64,000 bases of DNA, from positions 1 through 64,000 of the forward strand of contig RWJK01000305.1 in assembly GCA_004335835.1 (NCBI GenBank). Reading direction: 5' to 3'. Source of the DNA: Scenedesmus sp. ARA3 (Eukaryota; Chlorophyta; Chlorophyceae; Sphaeropleales; Scenedesmaceae). A model generated the notes under the pieces. It saw only the letters and a list, made by a program, of their open reading frames with translations. It did no database searches and was not told where the DNA came from. Below, one piece after another: positions 55,196-64,000 of this stretch. Every line of letters begins with the position of its first letter. Position 1 is the stretch's first letter. The position numbers and the translations under genes are program-made.

Positions 55196-57239
55196 CTACG
55201 CCTTCTCTGCTGCTGGCGCCTTGTCGGCCTTTGCAGGGCTCTTGGCCTTGGGCACCACCAGGGGCTGCAGGTACTTCTCAGCCAGCTGCTGCTGCGTCTT
55301 TGCACGCGTCTCCTGCACGCAGCAGCATGGGAATATGAGCTCATTGAGGTGCACCACAAAGTTTGCCGAATTGTGCACAGTACATGCAGGCGATACTGAA
55401 GCAAGAAAGCAACGCAGCTGCCAAAACATCTGCCAGCCTGGCACTGCTACTTTCCAGGACATGGCAACCACAGCTATCTGAAGCCAACTGCAGCACGCAT
55501 TGGCGTTGCAGTGGCATAGCATAACGAGTGCTGGCTGCAGTGTTGACCATATTGGCTGCCAGACGGCTAGCAGCAGCAGCAGTGCCTCACCTGGCAGCGG
55601 CTGTACAGCTCCGCCATGTAGCTGATGTTCTCCTGCTTGGTCACCTCCTTCACTGGCTCGTACGCCTCCCTGCCATTGTCATCATACACCAGCTTCACCG
55701 CGTGCAGCTTGGGCGGCATGTCATCGTCCTGCAAGAACGGCAACCGCCATGTCTAATTCCATCATGCATCTCTGGGATGCAACCGCATACATGCATAAGT
55801 TGCAGCGTTGAAAAGGCACATGCAGAGATGCCAGGTCCAGTATGCGGCGACAGCCTGCAGCAGTGGCAGCCCACACACCTTGTGTTTGGCCACGCACAGT
55901 CTGTCCACCATGGCTGCCATCTCATCAGGCGCCAGCTTCTTGCTCTTGTACACCACCCCGCTGGCGATGTGCCAGTCCGTCTTGTCACCCTGCGGGGCAG
56001 GTACAGCATCACATGAGCAGTAAGTACAGCAAAGCTGTGCAGCATGCAGCGCCACATGCTGCACAGCCGGCAGCTCTTGACTTGGCTGGCGAAGAACGCA
56101 CCATCTGTAAGCTTGTGGCCCAACTGTAAGGATACTGTTGAGGAGGAACATCACACTGCGTGTATGCTACACTGCGCCACGCAGCATGGGCGGTACCTGT
56201 GTCTGCTGCAGCGTCTTCAGCATGCGCATGGCTGTGGGTGTTGTTAGCCTTTCCACTGCCGTCTCCTTGTGGGGCTTGCTGCTGACCTGCGTGGAGCAAA
56301 GCAGTACAGCAGGGGAGCGGGCATCATGTGAGACCTCTGCAAGGTTTGGGTAGCTTGATGTACAGCTGTGCCAATAAAGGGTGCACATGCACAAAGGGTG
56401 CACTGTGCAGTTGGCAGCTTACTGCTGTGGTATTGCAAGCCTGTCATCACTTGTTGGTGACAGTTGCTGCTCACTAGTACTGCAGTGGGTGCTGCCGTTG
56501 CTATGCCTTGTGTCTGTCTGACAGCGGTGCTCACCATGTGCTGGGTTGGCTCAGCCTGCTCCTCCTCTGCTGCATGCTGCCTGGCTGGTGCAGGTGCTGC
56601 TGCCTCTGCCGTTGCAGTTGACTTGGGCTCAGGGCTTGCAGCTGCGTGGATGCTGCTGGCTGGCCGTGATGCCTGGCTGTGTGTGGACTGCCTAGACTGC
56701 TGCTCTGCTGGCTGGGGCTGCTTGATGGCTTCAGGCTGAGGCTCTGCTGCACCCTCAGTGCTGACAGCAGGGTTGTTGGCAACAGCTGCAGGTGCGTGCT
56801 CTACCTCTGCCTCTGTAGGCTCATGCTGCTCCTGTGCACCCTCCTCTGCTGCTGCCACTGCTGCCTCTTCTGCTGTTGCCTCTGCCTCAGCAGGGCTGGC
56901 ACTGGCAGGCTCTGCTGCTCGCACACTACTGTCGCCTTGCTGCTGCTCTTCTGCGTGGATGCCAGCTGCACTACCATCCTGTTGCTCTGCTGCGGTTGCG
57001 TCTGCATCTGTATCTGCTGCCTCTCCTGCTTGTTCTGCTGCTGCTTCACCAATGTCTGCTAATGCTGCTGCACCTGCTTCATCTGCCGCTGCTTCACCAA
57101 CATCTTCTTTTACTGCACCTTCTGGAGCAGCAACAACGCCTTCACCCTGCACTGACGTGCTGCTGACTGCTTCAACTGACTCTCCAGAGCTCTGCTCTGC
57201 GGGCAGGCCATCCATTGCAGCCTTTTCATCCCCACTCAT
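55196..57239 (-). CDS. Unknown protein: acidic Ala/Glu-rich N-terminus, compact helical C-terminus
   Basis: Exons are 56535-57239, 56197-56286, 55879-55989, 55591-55728 and 55196-55312, all phase 0, giving 386 residues. ATG 57239 is chosen because the sequence just upstream has a CAG acceptor-like site, suggesting a 5' UTR intron. Residues 1-235 are disordered and acidic (repeated EAA, AEQ, ADE) with many Ser/Pro. Residues 236-386 look folded: TAMRMLKTLQQTQ, DKTDWHIASGVVYKSKKLAP, DEMAAMVDRLCVAKHK, LHAVKLVYDDNGREAYEPVK, NISYMAELYSRCQETRAKTQ, ending in a Lys/Ala/Pro tail. I do not recognise the family; a cytoskeletal or flagellar role is possible but unsupported. All introns are standard. Confidence 0.75.
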
Positions 57240-57850
57240 CCTTCCTGCAGCAGCACAACACACCTGTCATCTTGCCTGCAAAGATGGCGTTTATATTGCT
57301 CACTTGTACCACCTACATGCTATCAGCTGTACCTGAATGAACTTTCCACGTCTTATGACCAGGCAAACTACAGAGACGGAAATGGCGGGAGGTGCACCTA
57401 CGTCACTGTTGCACAAGTTCAGCTTCTGGCGCTAGATTGGTGTAATACAACGTACAGTGTTTGTAATCCAAGCATTTCACCAAGGCAGAGCGTCAGGCAC
57501 TGTCTGGGGTTTGCATCGTTCCTGACAAGTGTCACTTGCTCCGCTGATGTTGCTCAGGCAGACGCTCAAGCCCCCAAATAGTACTTTTGGTATACTTTGC
57601 AGCTGACTGTACCGTACTGCACCAAGCAGGCGTTTGTGATAAGCTCAGGGCTACCCCTCTTACGGGGTATGCTTGCACGACACCGGCATCACAGCTATAT
57701 ACGAGCAATTCCTACTTTGACTTGCAAACATGAAGCAACATCACCAATATATTTGTTTGGCGTGGTTGCAGCACACCCGCAGCTGTGACGCATGAAGTAG
57801 ACACTCAGCAGACAGTACATTGCTCCTGTGTTACCAGCCAGTTTAGTACC
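57240..57850. promoter_or_regulatory. Divergent intergenic region, acidic protein (-) / C2-VASt protein (+)
   Basis: About 610 bases between divergent start codons. A possible 5' UTR intron boundary of the minus gene lies near 57245. No core element was recognised. Confidence 0.4.
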
Positions 57851-60800
57851 ATGCTGAGGCTACGGGCAAAACGGGGGCTGCCAGACATAGAGATAAGCAG
57901 AGATTCTTGCAGCTCGGCAGCTTCAGGGATGTCTGCTTCAGATGCAGATGCACTGTCAGAGGTGTCGGTTGGGGCAGCCGCAGGCAGTAGCGAAGAGTCA
58001 TCATTTCTTGTAATTCATGTGCACGAAGCACGAAATCTGGTGGCAAAGGATTACGAGACCAACAGCTCTCACCCGTGAGTGCACATGCTGGCGCATCAGT
58101 CAGCGATTCCAGCATTGGTGTAGTGCAGGCTGCTCTAGCACGGACGTTGATGGCAGCTGCGTTCAACCTCAGCAGATGCCACATCTGCAGGCATGGCAAA
58201 AGCATCAGCAGTGATACACGTCTGGGTCTGTGCTGGTTGAGTTTTTAAACCTTTGCTGTTCATGTGCAGGTTTGTCAAGGTGACGCTTGGCCAGTGCACT
58301 AAGAAGACACGCACCATCTTCAGGAACACGCACCCGCTCTTCGAGCAGCAGTAAGTCCAGCTTGCAGGAAAGCAGCCATGCACCTTTAAGCAGCTGAAGT
58401 CATGCGCTGTATGCTGCAGCAGCAGCAGATGCGGAGTTTCCTGCAAGGTGAAGCTGTGGCTTGAGGTGGCTTGGGTTGTTGTGTGTGCGCCACTGCTGTG
58501 TCCTGCAGGCTGGCGTTTGCGCTGGATGGCGTACCTGAGGAGGAGCCGCTGCATGTTGAGCTGCACGGCAAGCAGTTCCTGGGGCAGGTGTGTTGTAAAA
58601 CACTTGATGCAGTGCTGCTGTCCGGCTTGCAGTTGCACTACTCCAGCAGCAGCTACTGGCAAAGCAGCCTGCTAAAGAGCCAGGGGCTGGCACCTGCACC
58701 TCTGCTCAGCAACAGCATCTGCCAGCGCAACCCTGCACTTCTTCGCAAAGTATTGGAGCAACAGCGTCTGACACAGCCACTGCTGCTGCATACGGCAGGT
58801 GGTCATGACGCTGGGCAAGGCCATCAAGATTGCCAGTGATGCAGCGCTGGGGCAGAACTACTGGTTTGGGCTGTCCAAGCGCTGCTCCACCGACATTGTT
58901 GGCGGCGAGCTGTGCCTGGGCTTCAGGGTGCTGGACGCAGTCAGCTACGTGAACGTGAGCGCAGCTGGCAGCTGGCTTGCTGGTACCAGCAGTAGTCCTG
59001 GAATAGACCGTGGCAAGCATGCCTTTGTCCTGCAAGCATCGCATGACTGCTGGCTGTAGCATAACACAGGCTGCAGACCTGTAAGGTTTGAAGGAGTTTC
59101 ATGGCGCTGTACAGCGCCCACAGCAGCACCAGCAAAACAGTGCCCTTTACTGCCGCAGCTGCACATGCATGCTACATGCGCTACTGTACTTGCTGGTGCT
59201 GCTGCTTGCAACCTGCAGCTGGTGGGGGAGCTTGATGGACTGATGGACAACGACCGTATCGCTCAGGCTTTGGCCAGCAAGGCGCTTCGTGTGCAGCTGC
59301 GCGGCATCAACGGCCTGCTGGCCAGTGGCCTCATCAAGGGTGCAGCAGCAACAGCAGCAGCGGCAGCAGAGCAGCTGCAGGCGGGCGCCGGAAAGTCAGC
59401 TGCAAAGCAGCGGCCCAGCAAGGGGCTGTTGTTGTTCATCAAGTATGGGCGGCTGACGATGGAGAAGCCGTTGCCTGAGCTGCCTGATGAGTGAGTGGCC
59501 CAGCTGGCCCTGCAGGCAGCTTGCTTGACAGTCCCAACAGCTACAGGACAGCATCTTTTCACCACCTGGGATGCTTGTAGGCACCGACTGAGATGCACCA
59601 CAGTGTCTCGCTGTTCATGAAGCAGGCTTGACATATAAATGACAAGGGCATGCGTAAACCAATATGCTGTGTGCCGGTTGCTGGGGCTCATACGCTTGCT
59701 GCAGGGCGGCTGATAGCAGCCAGGGCTATGAGCTGGCGGTGCATGAGGAAGTGCTCATCCCACTGGCTGCTGCTGTGCGCGCCCCGCCCCCACTGGCACC
59801 GCGCAGCAAGGGTGAGGTGAGACAGACAGCGCTGCATGCTTGCCCGCAGAACAGCAACCTGCAGCTGGCTTGCAGCAGGCCAACAAGTCCAGACATCATG
59901 CTGCACCCACAGCGTCAGGCACTCGCATCAGGCAAAGGCATCAGGGCTCCTGCATCCTGCCAGCTGTACTCACATCTCTGTACTGCTGCTGCCCTACCCT
60001 GTGCAACAGCTGTTTGATGTCAAGCTGTACATCAAGAGCGGCAGCACTACCATTGCAAAGACACAAATCCCAGTGTGGGACATCCCTCTGTGGGACAAGC
60101 CCAGCAGCAGCGCAGGCACCCCCACAGCGCCTGCTGGCAGTGCTGCAGCAGAGGCTGTTGCGCACGCCACCCGCACCTCGATGGAAAGTGCGCCAAGCAT
60201 CCCTGGCTCGCTGCAGCTCAAGAAGGCAGCCTCTGTTGCGCTCAGCGGCCTGCAGGCCAGGAGCAGCGACAGCCTGGGCAGTGAGTCAGCACCTGGCACA
60301 CCTAGGCGGCGGCTCAGCATCGCATCAGGTGAGACCGGCAGCTGCAGCCTGCAAAAAATCGTCATGTTGGACTCCTGTAAGCAGCCGGCCGGCATGTTCG
60401 ACTAGCACGCGTATGCTAGTACACAGTGCTTCTGGCCTTGATACGTCCAATTTTGCCTTTGCAGGCGGAGTTGCGGCAGCATTGGGGCTTGCCTCCCCTA
60501 GCAGGGGTGCGCCACCAGCCTCTGCATTCAGTGCAGCAGCGCAGGCTGAAGACCTTGGCGTGATGCGCAGCAGCAAGTCGGAGGCTGTGCTCACCAGGCT
60601 GGCGCCGCAGGCTCCTGCAGGCGGCTGCGGCAGCGCAGGCTGCAGCCCGCGTGAGATGTTTGTAGAGGGCAGCCTGGCCAGCGTGACAGCCAGCAGCAGG
60701 GCAGCACACACCACCCACCACCTGGGCAGGAGGAAGGTGTGTGGCGTCCTAGTGCTAGGCAGTGCAGCCCGCTGCAGCTGCTGCAATCTGGAAAATGACA

Positions 60801-63495
60801 GTGATGGTGTATTAGAACGAATTTACACATCCTCCGAGTCCTTATGGACCGCAATGGATGCAAAACTGCGCATTCAAGCAAAGCTGAGCCAGAAGACCTC
60901 TCGTTCTAAGTCTGGTGTGCAGTGATGCAGCAGTGGCTCCAGTGGCTAGGAGCATGGTGTCACCAGACACGTCATGCATTCCTGGCTAGGCAGCAGAGGC
61001 ATAGATCCAGTTGCTGTGGCTTCTCAGTCTGCGGCAAGCACTTGTTCAATGCGGGTGCTGCAACTGCACCGCAGGTGCAAGGGCTGTCTGAGCTGCATGA
61101 CTTCAAGTCCACCATGAAGAGCATACTCACACCACCCAAGGAGGTGAGCAAGGCTGATTATCTTCGAACTTCTTTTATGGTGACCAGCTGCCACATGCGC
61201 CAGCACTACAGCACAATGAAGGCGGTCCGCTGCTTGCTGCTACACAGGGACTGTCATTGAAACATTCTTGTATCTGTGCCTGCCGTCGTTGCTGCAGGTT
61301 CACAGGATGGGCTGGGTGCCAACAGCCAAGGGTGACAGCAGCGATGGCGACGAGCCGGGACAGGTGAGCTGAAGTTGAGGCAGCCCCTTGACTGCAAGGG
61401 ACCTTAGGCAGCACATATGATGTTGTTGAGTGTCACAAGGGCGGCTGGGCCTGCGCTGCAAAGAGTGTGCTGCTGTGCAGCTCATACAGTGCTGCAGTGC
61501 ACAGAGGGCACAGCTGCAGACATCGCATATGTGGTGGGATAGTTCTTGGCAAATCAAAGTTTCAAGCACCTCTTGATGGTTATTGCGATGTGCAGGTGCC
61601 AGATGTGCGGCTCAAGGAGTACCGCCGGCTGATGGAGTCGCACGTGCCCATGTACGCGCACCTGGAGATCGGCATCGCGCTGGGCCTGGAGGCGGGCCAG
61701 CAGCAGCCAGAGGCGGCTGGCCCGGCCACAGCCGTGGATGACACCGGTGAGAGGCAGCATGTCTGTTCACAATCTGTGATATAACCATATGCCATAGAAT
61801 TTGGCGTCAAAGCCACTCGGTGCTGCAGTTGCTGCTCCAAGCCTACCTTTGGTACAGCGCCTGGGGCACTTGATGGCAATGTGCGACACGCTACCACCCT
61901 GCCTGCCTGTGTTTCGCCTTGCCTGATTCCTCCCCTCCTACTCTGCTGCATCAGGCGGCCAGGTGCTGCTGGATGACGATGCGGGCGATGGCAGTGAGGA
62001 CGTGGCCGACGCCAGCCCCATCACCCCGCCTGAGGCGTTTGACCTGGTGCTGCAGGACGTCACACTCAACATAGGTGGGGTGTGGTACAGTAGGCCCGTG
62101 CCATGTGAACCTGGTTTAGCTGCACAGCAAAGTGACGCGATCCGCAGCACAATTGCAAGTGACATGATCAACGTCAGTTCAAGTGCTGCTAATTTGACAC
62201 TCGCAAGTCCCTCACTGCCCGTCTGACCCTGCCGCAGGTGTGAGCAGCCTGTATGCGCTGCTGCTGGGCCACAACTCGGACTTCATGGCGGGCCACTACG
62301 CTGCACAGGACATGATCGGCATGGCGGTGGGCCCCTGGAAGCCAGGCATGAGTGGGTCCGGGTGCCTGCGCAGCCGCAGCGCGCAGTACACCAAGAAGCT
62401 CAACATCCCCTTTGCACCCAAGCAATGCCAGGTGAGAGTTCATTCGCTGGCCCTGCAGTTGCGCCCGTTGTAGACTTGTAGCATTGGACGCATGTGCTGT
62501 GCCCTGTGTTGCAGCGACTTGGAGTGTGTGCCTGGAAAAGTTGCCTGGCCTTGCACCAGGCGTGCATCGCCTGGTGTCTTGCGCTCATGTTCATCAGCAG
62601 CCCTGGGCTGCAGCGGCGGTGCACAGCTGCTGGCAGGCGATGCAGAGCTAGTTTTGCATCTGCTGTTGCTGTCTCTCTCGCTGCAGGTGTGGGAGGAGCA
62701 CCAGGTGCTGCTGAAGCAGGATGGCGGCTGGGTGGCGCAGCACATCTGCACCAACGACGCCCCAAAAGGCGACTGCTTCCGCGCGATGGTGCAGCTGGTG
62801 GGAGTGTACGTCAGCAGCGGCAAGAGCAGGCTCCGCGTCAGCTTGAAGGTGGGTTGTGCGTGCACGACACTGTGTTTCTGTGGTTGCTGCGGTGCTGGAG
62901 CTGCTTCGCTTGCAAAGCATTGAATAAAAACATGCATGTACCTGACATCGGTCACATTTCAACGCCGGTCCTAACCGTGTAGCCTTGCGCCTGCCTTTTC
63001 CTAAGCCTGATGGGATCATTGTGTGTGGTTGCCTTGCAGCTTGACTGGCACAAGAACACTCTTGGCAAGAGCCTTGTGCAGTCAGGAGCAGAGTCGGACT
63101 CAAAGCGGTGCTGGGCGCGGCTGGTGGCCTCCCTGCAGCAGCACATTGCCACTAAGGGCGGCCTGGCACTGCCTGGTGATGCATCTGGGGCCGCTGCAGC
63201 AACACAAAGCAGTGAAGCAGTCGGAACAGTGAATAGTCACAGCAAAAGCAGTGAAGCTGCAGCTAGAAGCAGCTGGCTTGGTGAGTCAAATGGTTTGGCG
63301 AGTGTGCTGGTTGTGTTGCTGGCGCTGCTTGTGTTGCTGCTGCTGGTGCTGGTGGCATCTGTGCGCAGCGGCTCTGCTCAAGTTGCTGGCGAGCTGCATC
63401 AGTTGACTGCTGCGCTCAAGACAATGGGTGCCACCCACACACTGCGGCAGTGTGCTGCGCCGAGTCCTGGTTTGGTTGGTTACTTAACACGTTGA
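57851..63495 (+). CDS. C2-VASt lipid-transfer protein with a C-terminal membrane anchor
   Basis: Fifteen exons: 57851-58074, 58270-58350, 58509-58587, 58799-58954, 59219-59490, 59705-59816, 60010-60328, 60465-60736, 61075-61143, 61298-61363, 61596-61746, 61955-62074, 62238-62431, 62687-62848 and 63040-63495. All phases close, giving 910 residues. A C2 domain spans about 50-180 (FLVIHVHEARNLVAKDYE, FVKVTLGQCTKKTRTIFRNT, LHVELHGKQFLG, GGELCLGFRV). The middle holds LLLFIKYGRLTME and LFDVKLYIKSGSTTIAKTQI, perhaps a second C2-like fold, plus Ser-rich linker. A VASt (StART-like) domain spans about 630-815 (PEAFDLVLQDVTLNIGVSSL, RSAQYTKKLNIPFAPKQC, GDCFRAMVQLVGVYVSS). A TM anchor is at about 846-866. 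VASt proteins (Lam/Aster/VAD1 type) move sterols at ER contact sites; that role is inferred. I saw no GRAM domain. Confidence 0.9.
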
Positions 63496-64000
63496 GCACT
63501 GCGTTGCATATGCGAATCGTGTCTGAAACATGCCGGCCTGCAAAACGCTTGCCAAGCCAGTGGCGAAGTGGTCTGCTAGCTTATGGCACGATTGATGGTT
63601 TGAATGATTGCAGCTGTTCATGCAGTGAAGGTGGCAGCATTTATGCCGCATATCACCACCACCGCCGCTGCCGCTGCGTCAACGTGTAATCTGATTCCTT
63701 TGGACAATGACCGCTGCTCAGCAAGGCAGTAGCCATGCAAGCACCTCAACAAGCTGCTGCTGTACAGCTGAAATGACCTGCCATGTGAAAATCTGTTACA
63801 AAGGGCCATGTTCCTGGGTGTACTACACGTCATTTTCAAACCATGCGCAGGACAGCAGGCGCAGTGCAAGCCAGGTCGCAAAACCTGTCACCATCTATAC
63901 AAATCTTGTCACCAAGTAACCAATGGTCCATCGCCCCACTGGCAGAGTCTGAAGATCTTCTCTAGAGGGGGCGCTGCTTCATAGCACCATCATGTCCTTC
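63496..64000. other. 3' flank of the C2-VASt gene
   Basis: No gene seen. It contains a TGTAA at 63685-63689, about 190 bases after the stop, a good candidate polyadenylation signal. Confidence 0.5.
63685..63689 (+). terminator. Possible TGTAA polyadenylation signal (C2-VASt gene)
   Basis: TGTAA about 190 bases after the stop codon, at a spacing usual for green algae. Confidence 0.4.

Noticed and set aside
1..64000. CRISPR arrays, bacterial operons, insertion sequences, rRNA or tRNA genes
   Set aside because: The direct repeats seen are microsatellites, short tandem repeats or exon copies; no spacer pattern, transposase, ribosomal RNA or cloverleaf was recognised. tRNA genes were not excluded by computation.

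Overview
The window reads as nuclear DNA of a green alga, most likely a chlorophycean of the Scenedesmus/Tetradesmus type. The evidence is intron-rich genes with GT-AG junctions, protein families typical of the plant lineage (a CPR5-like membrane protein, a land-plant-type secreted family, C2-VASt lipid transfer, a mitochondrial glycine-rich RRM protein), TGTAA-like sites after several stop codons, and a very heavy load of CAG/CTG triplet repeats. No bacterial, viral or organellar block was seen. Gene models below come from reading splice junctions by eye. For most genes every exon phase closes, which is the main support; gene names rest on remembered family motifs.

Layout. 0-2.1 kb: a WDR18/IPI3-like WD40 gene (-), incomplete at the left edge. 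2.7-8.4 kb: sugar-porter family transporter (+). 9.3-14.1 kb: ecdysoneless/ECD homologue with a huge low-complexity tail (+). 14.5-15.8 kb: mitochondrial-type RRM protein (+). 17.3-21.6 kb: unknown, probably organelle-targeted single-pass membrane protein (-). 22.1-23.9 kb: DUF1826 protein (+). 25.8-32.4 kb: CDC27/APC3 (-), 13 exons. 33.0-34.6 kb: TRAP-alpha (+). 35.8-37.5 kb: unknown protein with a targeting-like N-terminus (+). 38.2-39.8 kb: secreted HSL-type esterase with one apparent frameshift (-). 40.9-43.2 kb: secreted plant-type protein of unknown function (-). 43.6-47.6 kb: membrane protein with 11-residue repeats and a possibly CPR5-like C-terminus (+). 48.6-53.5 kb: dynamin-family GTPase (+). 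55.2-57.2 kb: unknown acidic two-part protein (-). 57.9-63.5 kb: C2-VASt lipid-transfer protein with a tail anchor (+).

The genes are mostly unrelated housekeeping functions (cell cycle, ribosome biogenesis, translocon, membrane remodelling, lipid contact sites), as expected for a eukaryotic chromosome. Several pairs are divergent with 0.3-0.65 kb between start codons (about 2.1/2.7, 32.4/33.0, 43.2/43.6 and 57.2/57.9 kb).

The most unusual feature is structural. From about 0.4 to 46.5 kb, introns repeatedly contain partial direct copies of the neighbouring exon edge together with its splice site and some flanking intron. I call these exon-edge echoes. 3' exon edges with the GT donor recur downstream, and 5' exon edges with the AG acceptor recur upstream, in up to five decayed copies. 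One echo (6991-7095) is an intact, phase-0, 35-codon potential exon. I saw none in the genes from 48 to 64 kb. A second candidate is a nearly perfect 183-nt inverted repeat at 54428-54610.
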